NCBI RefSeq assembly: GCF_002464935.1
Contig: NZ_NBYY01000036.1
Location: 1-64,000, forward strand
Source: Candidatus Enterovibrio escicola
GTDB taxonomy: Bacteria; Pseudomonadota; Gammaproteobacteria; Enterobacterales; Vibrionaceae
Reading direction: 5' to 3'
Length of the DNA: 64,000 nt
In this document: positions 18,874 through 29,077 of the stretch, one piece after another
How the letters are laid out: each line of letters starts with the position of its first letter
How positions within the stretch are numbered: position 1 is the first letter of the stretch
The notes under the pieces: model-generated
Database searches by the model: none
Told to the model about the DNA's origin: nothing
Seen by the model: the letters and a program-made list of their open reading frames with translations, nothing else
Made by a program: the position numbers and the translations under genes

Positions 18874-19846
18874 AACTTGAGCTGTGCATAAGAAATAAAC
18901 TAAATGCCCAAGTCGCGATCTGATTGTTTGAAATAACCTATTGACTGCACAAGGACTTGTGCATGAATAACTTAGACGCCGTTTTCGTTGATGTCGACGA
19001 TTTCTGCCAGACTTTCCTCCCTGTATGGGAAAACACCTCATTTCTTTCGGTATCAAATAAAGAAACAAGCCTTTTCGCCTCTCAGTTAACGAAGTGATGA
19101 GGATAGTGATAGCTTTTCATTAATCGGGGTATCGAGACTTAAAAACCTATTACATCCACTTTAGCTTGCCTCTGTTTCACCAACGAATTTCCTGAATTAG
19201 TCAGCTACACGAACATGCTCAAACTCATGCAAGGTGTTCTGGTCCTACTTTGCTCTTACCTCACTCACCGTCAGGCAAGGCCGACATGGATTGCCTTCGT
19301 TAATTCATTCAAGCTGCAGGTTTGTCATAACCTACGCATTCTTAGATATCAGGTTTTTAAAGGTACCGCGAAGTGAGGAAAAGGAACGATGGGGTGTTTT
19401 ACGGTTTCAAATTACACCTTATTATCAATGACCAAGGTAGCGTTATCTTAGTCAAAGTGACGATAGCTAACGTGGATGATAGAGAGTCTGTATCAAAAAT
19501 GGCTGAAGAGCTTTGGGGGTGTTTATATGGAGATATAAGGTTATATCTCTGGTCCATGGGAGCGAGAATTTGCAGACAAGGGAGTGATATTGATAACGGG
19601 TGTAAAAAATATGAAAACCAAAGTGATGAAACTTTAGAATCGCCTGATGTTCCCGGAAACAATTTATTATTTAAACCGTTTTTGACCAACTAAAAATATC
19701 CCAAATTGAGCATTCTAGGCACTGTAGTTGTATCAGTTTTATGGTTAACTGGCAGGTAGGGCTTATCGCGTATTTATTTCAACCAAAGAAGCTGAGCATC
19801 AAGATGGTTAGGTTTGATAAGCAAGTGTTTATGCAGATCTAAGGTT
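18874..19846 (+). mobile_element. IS982-family copy, earliest-branching of the dead subfamily
   Basis: Full length. It carries the early TAA (19121-19123) and the AGCTTG +1 insertion shared with three other copies, but retains GAA where those have the second TAA. Large pieces remain at 19234-19431 and 19373-19693. An extra frameshift splits the catalytic region. Confidence 0.85.
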
Positions 19847-20251
19847 AAAAAATCTAGATCAGTGCATTAATAGGCCTTATTTAATCATAAATACCTTGCG
19901 GTGGTGGTTGCTTCGTGGATTTCTAGATCTTGAGAAATCATCGCGGTACTCTAACCTTCAGATGCAAGCACACCCGCTTTAATACGGACGTGAATAGACC
20001 ATCACGCGTTGTATAATGCTGGGTCTCGACTGTTATTCTTGTTTTCGGTCAAAGTTCCTTTACGACGTAGTGCAGTGCGTAGTTTGACCTATATTTTACT
20101 GGAAATAAATCATTTTCAATGATTACGGGTATAGGCCTGTTGATGGTTTTGTTATTAAATGTTTTTATGTTTCTCCTATAAAACGCTTGATCAAGTTCTT
20201 TTAGTTTGTTATTAACGGTTTAATGATGCTGCCTATAGTCAAGGATTAGCT
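19847..20251. other. Leader region of pntA with IS scraps
   Basis: 19857-19895 resembles an IS5 right end (TAGGCCTTATTTAATC). The minus strand of 19930-20060 gives short protein-like stretches (LRTALRRKGTLTENKNNSRDPALYNA, RIKAGVLASEG), probably a degraded transposase I cannot place. The last ~150 bases should contain the pntA promoter; no strong consensus was identified. Confidence 0.35.
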
Positions 20252-21805
20252 ATGAGAATTGGTATTCCAAAAGAAAGAGTTGCACACGAAACACGAGTGG
20301 CTGCTACACCTAAAACGGTCGAACAGTTAATTCAAATGGGATTTGATGTGGTTGTCGAATACAATGCAGGGCAGCTTGCCAGTTTTGATAATGAGGCGTT
20401 TGAACAAGCCGGGGCTACGGTCGGTGATACTGATTTGGTTTGGCAATCAGAGATCATTATCAAGGTCAATGCCCCGATAAAGTGTGATGAATCTTGCGTC
20501 GATGAATTGGAGCTCATCAAAGAAGGCACAACGCTCGTGAGCTTTATCTGGCCAGCGCAAAATGAAACCCTGATGGGAAAACTGTCCGCTAAAAAAATTA
20601 ATGTACTAGCCATGGATGCAGTACCGCGGATTTCACGGGCGCAGGCTCTGGATGCATTGAGTTCTATGGCAAACATTGCAGGTTATCGAGCAGTAGTTGA
20701 AGCAGCGCACGAGTTTGGACGTTTCTTTACAGGGCAAATAACGGCAGCTGGCAAAGTGCCACCGGCAAAAGTTTTTGTCGTTGGTGTGGGGGTCGCTGGT
20801 CTTGCAGCTATCGGCACTGCGGGTAGCTTAGGTGCGATTGTTCGTGCCTTTGATGTTCGTCCAGAAGTAAAAGAACAGGTTGAAAGTATGGGCGGTCAAT
20901 TTCTGCAAGTTGCATTTGAAAAGCAAATGGGTAGCGGGGACTGTTCTACGAAAGAAATATCGGATGATTTTAATCGTAAAGTAGCTGAGTTATATGCTGA
21001 GCAGGCGAAACAGGTTGATATCATCATCACGACTGCATTGCTTGAAGGTCGTCCAGCACCAAAACTGATTACTACTGAGATGGTTGATGCGATGCAACCA
21101 GGCAGTGTGATCGTGGATTTAGCGTCGGCGAATGGGGGTAACTGCGAATATACCGTCGCTGATAAAGTTGTTGTAACTGATAATGGTGTGAAAATTATCG
21201 GATATACCGACATGGTCGGACGTATGCCTACTCAGTCCTCACAACTTTATAGTTGCAACGTTGTCAATTTAATGAAGCTACTTTGTAAAGAGAAAGATGG
21301 CAATATCCACATCGATTTTGCTGATGTGGTTTTGCGTGGTTTAACAGTGGTTAGAGACGGAAAAGTTACATGGCCTGCACCACCGATACAAGTATCTATG
21401 CAACCTCAAGTTGAGCATCAGGTTGAATCTGCGGTAAACCCCGTCAAGGAGTCAATCTCACCGATGAAAAGGCTGGTTGCACTTGTGTTGGGTATGGGTG
21501 GATTTACATGGGCTGCTTCGTTTGCCCCCGTGGCATTTCTTTCCCATGTTACGGTATTTGTTCTTGCCTGTGTTGTTGGTTACTATGTGGTTTGGAATGT
21601 GGCACACGCACTTCATACACCACTTATGTCGGTGACGAATGCAATTTCCGGTATTATTGTAGTTGGTGCGATACTCCAAATTACTCAAGGTAACGTTGTC
21701 GTCTCATTCCTTGCGTTTATTGCCATTCTGATTACGAGTATCAATATCTTTGGTGGTTTCACAGTAACCAAGCGCATGCTTGAAATGTTCCGTAAAGATA
21801 AATAG
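20252..21805 (+). CDS. pntA: NAD(P) transhydrogenase subunit alpha
   Basis: A 517-residue protein of the two-subunit (PntA/PntB) type. Domain I (about 1-380) binds NAD(H): the N-terminus [20 protein letters not shown] is typical of the alanine dehydrogenase/PNT family, with a Rossmann motif [18 protein letters not shown] at about 176-193 and the closing [10 protein letters not shown] block near 324. The C-terminal ~100 residues hold four membrane segments of domain II. With PntB it couples proton entry to hydride transfer from NADH to NADP+, supplying NADPH. AAGGA lies about seven bases before ATG. It is 13 bases upstream of pntB in one operon. It ends in TAG, so amber is a normal stop here. 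Confidence 0.96.
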   Translation: MRIGIPKERVAHETRVAATPKTVEQLIQMGFDVVVEYNAGQLASFDNEAFEQAGATVGDTDLVWQSEIIIKVNAPIKCDESCVDELELIKEGTTLVSFIWPAQNETLMGKLSAKKINVLAMDAVPRISRAQALDALSSMANIAGYRAVVEAAHEFGRFFTGQITAAGKVPPAKVFVVGVGVAGLAAIGTAGSLGAIVRAFDVRPEVKEQVESMGGQFLQVAFEKQMGSGDCSTKEISDDFNRKVAELYAEQAKQVDIIITTALLEGRPAPKLITTEMVDAMQPGSVIVDLASANGGNCEYTVADKVVVTDNGVKIIGYTDMVGRMPTQSSQLYSCNVVNLMKLLCKEKDGNIHIDFADVVLRGLTVVRDGKVTWPAPPIQVSMQPQVEHQVESAVNPVKESISPMKRLVALVLGMGGFTWAASFAPVAFLSHVTVFVLACVVGYYVVWNVAHALHTPLMSVTNAISGIIVVGAILQITQGNVVVSFLAFIAILITSINIFGGFTVTKRMLEMFRKDK

Positions 21806-21818
21806 GGGGTAATCAGTA

Positions 21819-23213
21819 ATGTCTGAAGGTTTAGCACAAGCGGCATATATTGTTGCTGTACTGTTTTTTATTATGAGTTTGGCAGGTTTATCAAAACAAA
21901 AATCTGCACAAGCAGGTAACTATTATGGTATCGCGGGTATGTCGATTGCTTTAATAGTGACCGTATTCGGTCCTGATTCTCAAGGTTTGGCATGGATTAT
22001 CATTGCAATGGTGATTGGTGGTGGTATCGGTATTTATTATGCAAAACGCGTTGAAATGACCGAAATGCCTGAGCTGATAGCTGTATTGCACAGTTTTGTT
22101 GGTTTGGCTGCTGTATTCGTTGGTTTCAACAGTCTTTTTGCACCTCCGGAAATGGGATTAATTAATCCTTCTGGTATGGATGCTGAGAATGTTATTCATT
22201 TAGTTGAAATATGCATCGGTGTATTTATAGGTGCAGTTACCTTTAGTGGTTCGGTTATTGCCTTTTGTAAACTGCGTGGAATCATATCTTCATCTGCTCT
22301 AAAAATTCGACATAAACATAAGTTAAACTTAGCGGCTATCGTTGTTTCATCAATGCTGTTGATCCACTTTGTGGAGGTGGATGGTAGTATAGTGGCACTA
22401 ATTGTAATGACACTCATTGCCTTTGCATTCGGAGCACATCTGGTTGCGTCAATCGGAGGTGCGGATATGCCAGTTGTCATATCAATGCTTAACTCTTACT
22501 CAGGTTGGGCAGCAGCCTCAGCAGGCTTCATGCTTGCTAGTGATCTTTTGATCGTTACGGGTGCGTTGGTAGGTTCTTCGGGCGCTATTTTGTCGTACAT
22601 CATGTGTAAGGCCATGAATCGCTCATTCATCAGTGTTATTACAGGTGGATTTGGTCAACCCAGTTTTGTCTCTGGGGATATTGAAGAAAGTGGATATCAC
22701 GAAGTGACCGCTGAAAAAGTAGCAGAAATGTTGAAAGAATCACATTCTGTGGTTATCACTCCTGGATATGGTATGGCAGTCGCACGAGCGCAATACCCTG
22801 TTCAGGAGATTACTGAAAAACTGCGTGCTAAGGGTGTGAATGTTCGCTTTGGGATTCATCCGGTCGCTGGGCGTCTTCCTGGTCATATGAATGTGTTACT
22901 TGCAGAAGCGAAAATTCCGTATGACATAGTTCTTGAAATGGCTGAGATCAATGATGATTTTTCTACAACAGATACCGTTTTGGTGATCGGTGCGAATGAC
23001 ACGGTCAATCCATCAGCCATTGATGATCCTAATAGCCCTATTGCTGGGATGCCCGTGCTTGAAGTGTGGAATGCAAAAAATGTTATTGTGTTTAAGCGTT
23101 CTATGAATACTGGTTATGCTGGTATTCAAAACCCACTTTTCTTTAAAGATAACACTTCGATGTTGTTCGGTGATGCGAAGGTAAGTATCTCTGCCATAGC
23201 AAAAGCTATTTAA
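21819..23213 (+). CDS. pntB: NAD(P) transhydrogenase subunit beta
   Basis: A 464-residue protein with about nine membrane segments (residues 1-260, domain II) followed by the soluble NADP(H)-binding domain III. Family motifs are visible: [46 protein letters not shown], and [16 protein letters not shown] with the [16 protein letters not shown] block near the C-terminus. It partners PntA in the inner membrane and forms the proton channel. AGGGGGT precedes the ATG. The length is normal and no lesion is seen. A strong hairpin lies 200 bases downstream (23414-23454). Confidence 0.96.
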   Translation: MSEGLAQAAYIVAVLFFIMSLAGLSKQKSAQAGNYYGIAGMSIALIVTVFGPDSQGLAWIIIAMVIGGGIGIYYAKRVEMTEMPELIAVLHSFVGLAAVFVGFNSLFAPPEMGLINPSGMDAENVIHLVEICIGVFIGAVTFSGSVIAFCKLRGIISSSALKIRHKHKLNLAAIVVSSMLLIHFVEVDGSIVALIVMTLIAFAFGAHLVASIGGADMPVVISMLNSYSGWAAASAGFMLASDLLIVTGALVGSSGAILSYIMCKAMNRSFISVITGGFGQPSFVSGDIEESGYHEVTAEKVAEMLKESHSVVITPGYGMAVARAQYPVQEITEKLRAKGVNVRFGIHPVAGRLPGHMNVLLAEAKIPYDIVLEMAEINDDFSTTDTVLVIGANDTVNPSAIDDPNSPIAGMPVLEVWNAKNVIVFKRSMNTGYAGIQNPLFFKDNTSMLFGDAKVSISAIAKAI

Positions 23214-23413
23214 GTGTATCAGTTTCGATATAAGTCTTTTATTCTCAACAAAAATATAAGAGATAACTTTCTATGCAGTGTATTGTCTCTGTTTTAATAT
23301 TAACTCCTCCGGTCTTTTGATAGGTATTAGGAGGAACAGTAACTTTTAGCCTTGGTAAAAGAATGTGAAACGATTCAAAACAGCATAGTTTATCATCGTT
23401 CCTCATCGAAGAT

Positions 23414-23454
23414 CTGTTTCCCACCCCTTCCTGAAAGTAAGGGGTGGGAAACAG
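23414..23454. terminator. 16-bp perfect hairpin downstream of pntAB
   Basis: CTGTTTCCCACCCCTT (23414-23429) pairs perfectly with AAGGGGTGGGAAACAG (23439-23454) around a 9-base loop. It lacks an immediate T-run (TCAAGGTTTT follows), so it may protect the pntAB mRNA 3' end or terminate in both directions rather than be a classical intrinsic terminator. Confidence 0.6.
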
Positions 23455-23520
23455 TCAAGGTTTTGCCTTGAAAACTTATAATTGGTCAAATAAATAGACA
23501 CGCTTACAGAAATAGGTATT

Positions 23521-23568
23521 TTAACCTCAGATCTGCATAAGTGGTTGCTTATGCAGATCTGAGGTTAA
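23521..23568. repeat. Perfect 21-bp palindrome made of two IS982 right termini
   Basis: TTAACCTCAGATCTGCATAA plus G (23521-23541), loop TGGTTG, then its exact reverse complement (23548-23568). Each arm is the terminal repeat of the IS982 right end. No IS982 coding sequence remains between them, so two termini are fused head to head. Confidence 0.8.
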
Positions 23569-23872
23569 ACAACTAAGTTGGAGCTTAAAAATACCTTTCA
23601 TCAGCAGTGCTGTTTCAATCGATGTATCTAAAAATATAAACCCACGGCCACGATGACCGTGATGCTTTAGACAATGCCATACCTTAATGGCAGTGTCGTT
23701 TATCCAAAAAGTGATTGAGTCTAGGTTTACTAATCCTTGATTATATTGTTTCCAGTTGCTGATCTTATATTTTGCTTTTCCTTTTCCCATCAATCACCTC
23801 TTGCTTAACTCCATGATGATCTGATCGTAGAAATTGCGATTAGTTTAGATATTTAGGAAATAACACCGCGTG
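23569..23872 (-). mobile_element. IS5-family 5' fragment
   Basis: Minus-strand N-terminal region of the IS5-type transposase (MMGKGKAKYKISNWKQYNQGLVN, FWINDTAIKVWHCLKHHGHRGRGF) with the left terminus at 23872. Homology breaks at the palindrome on its 3' side. Confidence 0.7.
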
Positions 23873-24300
23873 ATATAGGTAATACCATTAACTCTCGATT
23901 TTCACGTAGCTCTCATTCATTCGCTATGAGGTTGCTACAGCACTTTGCTTTTTCCTAGAAGTTTGCTCCAGCTGAGGCGGAATATTACAAAACCTAGAGG
24001 TGGAGGATTACGTGATTCGTGACTCATCCCCGTTCTTTGACTATTTCATCGATCTCTAGGTAGCTAAGTTGATAGGAGACGTAGTAGTGGACAGCTTGAA
24101 AGATCAGTTTATCTGGATATTGCTTACCGTTGGAATCGAGTGCCATGGAGTTAATGCTCCTTGGAAATGTCGGAGAATTATCAAAATATTAACCCACCCC
24201 GTCAACTTTGCGACAGAACTCGATCTAAAGGCTTCATTATGTAATTTTGCTTACTTAATATTATTTGACAAAGATCTAGGACGTTAGATAGTATTATTGT
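23873..24300 (-). pseudogene. IS6-family transposase remnant
   Basis: Minus strand: FPRSINSMALDSNGKQYPDKLIFQAVHYYVSYQLSYLEI near the 5' side, and PQLEQTSRKKQSAVATS followed by MNESYVKIES and YYLYHAV further on. This matches the IS6-type order (KFAPxxE...RKRKxxVGxSWRMDETYIKVKG...YLYRAV). Frame is lost several times. Confidence 0.65.
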
Positions 24301-24351
24301 ATACAAATATGTATTTTAGAAAACAACTTCAACATAAATAGGACAAACGAA

Positions 24352-24516
24352 ATGGCCAAATGGGAAGAATGGCTGCAAACAGACACTTCTAAGAAAGATA
24401 AATTTAACTTAAAATCCAACGAGGATTTTGATAACCGTCTTCAACGTGCAAAAAAAGGCCGTCGTAAGGTACGTATTAATCGTACAATTTGCTACGATAT
24501 ATATCCGTTTATTTGA
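24352..24516 (+). CDS. Small basic protein of unknown function (54 aa)
   Basis: Starts at ATG 24352 behind an AGGA (24340-24343) and encodes a 54-residue protein rich in Lys, Arg, Asp and Glu: MAKWEEWLQTDTSKKDKFNL, then SNEDFDNRLQRAKKGRRKV. No signal peptide or membrane segment. I do not recognise a named family. The good ribosome binding site and gene-like composition argue that it is real. The C-terminus (TICYDIYPFI) is less basic than the rest and abuts IS6 debris, so the protein may have been shortened by an insertion. Confidence 0.45.
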   Translation: MAKWEEWLQTDTSKKDKFNLKSNEDFDNRLQRAKKGRRKVRINRTICYDIYPFI

Positions 24517-24539
24517 TGTAAAGGGTTGCGGAGGTGACC

Positions 24540-24925
24540 ATCACTGACTCTATTATATTGAATGAATTAAACCGTAGTATCGGTGATGGACACTTAAGGT
24601 TATTGATACAATAAGTTAGAGGGTGTACCAACGTCACTGCAGCACGTTTCATTTCCCTAAAAGTCAGCTTTGGTTGAGGTGCATATTTAAAAATCCAGCG
24701 GTGGAGGGTTGAGTGATCCATGCCGAGTCCCCGTTTTTTGAATATTTCCTCGATGTTCCAGTAGTTAAGTTAAGTTGAGAGGAGATGTGGTAGCGTTTAG
24801 CTCGAAGGGTCAGTGTATCCCAGTATTTATTGCCGTTCAAATTGAGTGCCATAGGATTAATGCTCCTTGGAAATATCGGAGCATACATCAATATGTTAGC
24901 CCATCCCGTCTCTTCGAGACAGAAC
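24540..24925 (-). pseudogene. IS6-family transposase N-terminal remnant
   Basis: Minus strand encodes FPRSINPMALNLNGNKYWDTLTL, then in another frame VDHSTLHRWIFKYAPQPKLTFREMKRAAVT, the conserved N-terminal helix-turn-helix block of IS6 transposases. The element end (GGTTCTGTCTCGAAGAGACG on minus) lies near 24925, seven bases from the rbgA stop. Confidence 0.7.
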
Positions 24926-24931
24926 CGTTTA

Positions 24932-25876
24932 TTAGCGTTTGTTCTTTAGGTAGCGCTGTCGGCGTTCTTTCTTTCTCCTGATTTGTTTATCTGCTTCCAC
25001 TGCCATAGTTTCTTCCACTTTGAGTAGCTCTTTGTTGATTATGTCTGGGTATTCCAGTGTGATTAACCCTAGAACGCCATTACGTAGCTCGTTGATTAGA
25101 ATTCTAGATGCTTTGGACAGGTCAATACGCCCGCCTGAACGTAGGCAACCACGTTTCTGGCCGATCATTCCCATTAATTCGATTGCATTATCGGGTAGCC
25201 TCTCGATATGATAACGTTTTCTTAGCAAGTCTGGATACGTGTTTGCAAGGTATTCCACGATGTAGAAAGCAACCTCATCATATTCTACCACCGTGTCTTT
25301 TACTGCCCCAGTTGCAGCTAAGCGGTAACCAGTATTGGGGTTTTCTAGCTTAGGCCACAAAATTCCTGGAGTGTCAGATAGTACAATACCACTTTCCAAC
25401 TTGACACGTTGTTGCTGACGTGTGATAGCAGGTTCATTACCAGTTTTTGCTACCACACGTCTAGCCAGCATGTTGATAATTGTTGATTTTCCAACATTTG
25501 GGATACCTACAATGAGGGCATGAATATGTTTGCCAATTTTCCTTCGGTTTGGAAAAATACTGTGACAAAGATCTATGATCTTGTTTACCTCAGTGATCTG
25601 TGTAGTAGTGATAGCCATCGTTTTAGTGCCTTGCTCTTTTTCAAGGTGTTTAAGCCATAGGGCAGTCATTGCAGGGTCAGCAAGATCTCGTTTGTTTAGG
25701 ACTTTGATAACGGACTTATCCTTGCGTAGGTGACGGATCAGTGGGTTTTTACTGCTAAATGGGATACGTGCATCAAGTATTTCGACTATGATGTCGGTCT
25801 TTGGAATTATTTCTTCGATTTGTTTGCGTGCCTTATGCATGTGACCAGGGAACCATTGAATTTTTTGATTATTCAT
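24932..25876 (-). CDS. RbgA/YlqF-type ribosome-assembly GTPase
   Basis: A 314-residue circularly permuted GTPase. The motif order is G4 NKRD (61-64), G1 GIPNVGKST (124-132), G3 DTPG (168-171), diagnostic of the YlqF/YawG family. The N-terminal IQWFPGHMHKARKQI is the RbgA signature. The C-terminal helical domain ends in a strongly basic tail (RRKKERRQRYLKNKR) suited to rRNA binding. In Bacillus RbgA is required for late 50S assembly; the role in gammaproteobacteria is less studied. The ATG is preceded by a purine-rich AGAAAAGAG. The gene is intact and flanked by IS6 remnants on both sides. Confidence 0.88.
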   Translation of the reverse strand: MNNQKIQWFPGHMHKARKQIEEIIPKTDIIVEILDARIPFSSKNPLIRHLRKDKSVIKVLNKRDLADPAMTALWLKHLEKEQGTKTMAITTTQITEVNKIIDLCHSIFPNRRKIGKHIHALIVGIPNVGKSTIINMLARRVVAKTGNEPAITRQQQRVKLESGIVLSDTPGILWPKLENPNTGYRLAATGAVKDTVVEYDEVAFYIVEYLANTYPDLLRKRYHIERLPDNAIELMGMIGQKRGCLRSGGRIDLSKASRILINELRNGVLGLITLEYPDIINKELLKVEETMAVEADKQIRRKKERRQRYLKNKR

Positions 25877-26044
25877 TTTGATTATGTACTCTTTTCTAGT
25901 TACCTTAAGCGGTAAAACAAAGGGTAGTGAGATTTATTCTAAAAGATTTAGGTATTTTATTTTTGCTATTAGCCGCACCATTATGAGTTTGATCACTAAG
26001 TTTGAAAAGAACTGGAGATCGATTTTCTATGGACATATTTATGC

Positions 26045-26715
26045 TACCAGTGAATAAAACCACTTCCAGACAGACATGTAACCCGCCTTTTCCACCTCAG
26101 CTTTCCTGAGCATCTGCCACAGCCCAACATTGGTTATCGTGGCCTTAGGGGGTACTGTCAACGGATTTCCATCCTAGGCTCTGTCGCATCTTCCGCTTCA
26201 CCGGATGATAGATCTGCTCCACGATGTTGTTAAACTATTTCAGCTTGAGTGCCTCTCTATAATCATCTCAACCACCACTGAAAAACCGATGACGCAGTTA
26301 AGATTGAATAACGCCAGTTCATTGGCACTGCTCTGCTCTATAACCAGTTTTTGAGGGAGTTCATGCAGGTCGTTGACCTTATCTAAAAAGCCTAGATGGC
26401 AGACTCATCATAGATTTCAAAGGGATAGTAATCCACAGAGTGTTGCTGTGCTTATCGATAGCGAGATACAGGTAATACCATACACCCTCGATTCTCACGT
26501 AAGTTTTATCCATTCGCTAGGACGTCGCTACAGCACGTTTCCTTTCCTGAAAGTCTACTTCATCTTAGGCGTAGTAGCGGATAGCTTGAAGTATCAGTCT
26601 ATTCGGATATTGCCTGCCGTTGAAATCGAGTTTTATGGGGTTAATGCTCCTTGGAAATGTTGTTCCACCCCGTCAACTTCACGACAAAACAGAAGAAAGT
26701 CATCGTCAACTGTTG
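26045..26715 (-). pseudogene. IS6-family transposase remnant, internal deletion
   Basis: Minus strand: RKRAVATS-stop-RMDKTYVRIEGVWYYLYLAIDKHSNTL, then ALKLK(Y)FNNIVEQIYHPVKRKMRQSLGWKS, the DDE C-terminal block of IS6 elements (NNxVEQDHRxIKR). The N-terminal region is partly deleted (VDGVEQHFQGALTP joins directly to LQAIRYYA). The terminus GTTTTGTCGTGAAGTTGACG lies near 26690. Confidence 0.75.
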
Positions 26716-27401
26716 TGTAGACATTGTCTAACTTAAGATCTGCATAAGCGCTTGCTTATAAAACCGAATCCTCTTGATGCTTGGTTTCTTTGGTTGAAAT
26801 AAATATGCGATAAGCCCCGCCAGCAAGTTGCACATTTCCGATACAGGCTTTCTATCATCCACGTGATCCGTCATCACTTTGATTGAGATAATGCCACCGT
26901 GGTCATTTATAATAAGGTGTAATTTGAAACTGTAAAACCACCCCATGATTATTTTCTTACTCTTCGATATACTTTAAAAACCTGATGTCTGAGAATGCGT
27001 AGGTTGTGATAAACCTGTAGTTTGGGCGAATCAATGAAGGCAATCCCTGTCAGCCTTACTTGACGTGAGTGAGGTAAGAGCGAAGCGGAATCAGAACACC
27101 TTGCATGAATTTAAGTATTTGCGTGTAGCTGACTAATTCAGGAAATACGTTGGTAAGACAGAGGCAAATAAAGTGGATGTCATAGGTTTTGAAGTCTCGA
27201 TACCCCGATTGATGGAAAGCTATCACTATCGTTATCACTTCGCTAACTGAGAAGTGAAGAGACTTGTTTCTTTATTTGACACTGGAAGAACTTGGGTTTT
27301 TTCCCATGCAGGGAGGAAAGTCTGGCAGAAGTCGTCGACATCGACGAAAACAGCATCTAAGTTATTCATGTCCAAGTCCTTATGCAGTCAATAGTTTTTT
27401 T

Positions 27402-28716
27402 GGTATGCGGATTTAGTGATTGATTTTCACAGGATGTATTAATTGGTTAAAATCGGATTTAATGATTGACATCATAAACCAAATACACTTGTATTAAGAA
27501 CGTGGAGACATCCACAGCCGAACTCAGCGGCGACTCTGAGAAGACAAGGATTTAACCATGAAAACTATCTCTATTGCTTAATTTGAAACTCTGGTAGCTC
27601 GCAACGACTGGCAGCGAGAACAAGATTGCGAAGTTTTAGAGCGTCTTGATCGTCAGGTTGAAGAGTGGAACGAAGAAAACGAATGTTTTGATCTGAACGA
27701 TATTCCTCACGTTTTTGGTTTGGCTTCTAAAACCTCAACCTTAGATGGTATCAAAATTACTTATACCGAAGGCTTTAACTACGACGAATGCGACTCCGAC
27801 TCTCTGTCTACATGAACCGAGGGACAGGATGCTGTTTGGTCTGTAGAAAGCGTTACGGTTGTTGATGAAGATTGTGACGAGCTGAATGCACATGAATTGG
27901 CTGACTATCTGGATTCTGATTTCAGTAGCATTAATTACAGCGTACTTGAGATAGAGCAAATAATTGACGTAGACGAGGACTCTGACATGGAAACATTTAC
28001 ACTTGATATTGATAACGCGCCAAACGTTCGCTTTACTGGTGAACTGGTAGCAAATGCGGCTAGTTCTGATAATCAAGCTATTGGCAGTAGTTATAACGGT
28101 CAAACTGGTCGTTGGACAGAGTTATCTCTTTACAAGACCAAAGCGGAAAATTTATCTGTCATCAAGTCGGTCGCACTAGAAGGCAAGATGAGCGTGACCG
28201 TTTTAGCGGCAAGGTCTGTGAAACGCTGGAAGAGGTTAAAGAGTTTTTCTTTGTCATTTGGAACAGTCAGACGCGTGATGAAGCTTAGCAAGCTTAGCAA
28301 GCTTAGCAAGCTTACTACGCTTGGCTACGACTGGTTTCACCTGAAATGACGCGGTATTTCGATCCGCTAATCAAAGCTATGGGGAACTGGCACAATGAAG
28401 TTTTTGCGTACTTTGATCATCCAATAACGAATGCTTATACGGAAAGTCTCAACAACCTCATTCAAGTTATGAACCGTACTGGTCGAGGTTATAGCTTTGA
28501 AGCTATTAGGGCTAAAATGCTATTTACTGAAGGGTTCCAAAAAGTGAAACGTCCACTATATCAACGAGATCCAATTCCTGATGATGCCATTAGCTTGTTT
28601 GATATGGCTGTGGAACAGAAAATAGTAACGAACTATGGTTCGAGCATATCAACTTTGATCAAAGAATTTGAAAGGGATTTTAAAAGTCCCATTTCACTCA
28701 CTAAATCCGCATACCC
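27402..28716 (+). mobile_element. ISL3-like element with 8-bp target duplication
   Basis: Inverted termini GGTATGCGGATTTAGTGA (27402) and TCACTAAATCCGCATACC (ending 28715, plus one C) lie inside perfect 8-bp direct repeats GTTTTTTT (27394-27401 and 28717-28724). Eight bases is the usual ISL3 duplication, and the right part encodes an ISL3 transposase C-terminus. The left part carries a foreign passenger gene in place of the transposase N-terminus, so the element cannot move by itself. Confidence 0.75.
27558..28288 (+). pseudogene. Acidic passenger protein, frameshifted
   Basis: From ATG 27558 the frame reads MKTISIA-stop-FETLVARNDWQREQDCEVLERLDRQVEEWN, continues past a second stop (DSDSLST-stop), then through DVDEDSDMETFTLDIDNAPNVRFTGELVANAASSDNQAIGSSYNGQTGRWTELSLYKTK. 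Near 28145 it shifts by one base to GKFICHQVGRTRRQDERDRFSGKVCETLEEVKEFF. The composition (acidic, low hydrophobicity) and the mosaic position inside an IS suggest a plasmid-type hypothetical protein; I recall similar plasmid proteins but cannot name a function. Confidence 0.55.
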
Positions 28717-28726
28717 GTTTTTTTAA
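28346..28726 (+). pseudogene. ISL3-family transposase, C-terminal part only
   Basis: 126 residues containing the ISL3 C-terminal block: NWHNEVFAYFDHPITNAYTESLNNLIQVMNRTGRGYSFEAIRAKMLF, with the catalytic-region TNAYTESLNN motif. Full transposases are about 400 residues, so roughly two-thirds are absent. The last codons run through the right terminal repeat, and the TAA stop (28724-28726) is contributed by the target duplication and flank. Confidence 0.75.
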
Positions 28727-29077
28727 ACGATCAGATCTCGACTTGGGTATTTAGTTCATTTCTTGAGGACAGCTCAGGTTATTTATCTTTAATATACAAA
28801 GAGTAAGATACAGATATTCCTAATTCAGGATATTGTTAAATTATGAATTGCTGAGTAGTGAAGAATTATTCACTCTTATAGTACGGCATAAATAGGAGAA
28901 ACTTTCTATAATTCGTTTATATGACGTTCGCTAACTGTATCGAGTGTATTGTCATTAATCTCGTGCGATCTGAATATAAGTTAAGCTGAGTGTTGATCTT
29001 TTAACTCATTTTCTAATGTAAAATGTATGTGAGATTTTAGTTCATATTTTTAATATTTTGATTTAGGGGATTATATA

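Larger units (their letters stand above)
26730..28780 (-). mobile_element. IS982-family copy split by an ISL3-like insertion
   Basis: Right terminus (AACTTAAGATCTGCATAAG) at 26730 and left terminus (AGCTCAGGTT) ending at 28780. The body is interrupted at 27402-28716. An internal deletion joins the GLIAY region to the EMSD region (around 26830). Without the insert the element is about 730 bp. The insertion point is the T-tract found in the left region of all copies. Confidence 0.8.

Noticed and set aside
21458-21693. Overlapping ORFs inside pntA on both strands
   Set aside because: They are composition shadows of a well-conserved gene, without start signals.
23240-23345. Possible small hairpin CTCCTCC...GGAGGA after pntB
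   Set aside because: The stem is only six base pairs with a long loop; the 16-bp hairpin at 23414 is far better supported.
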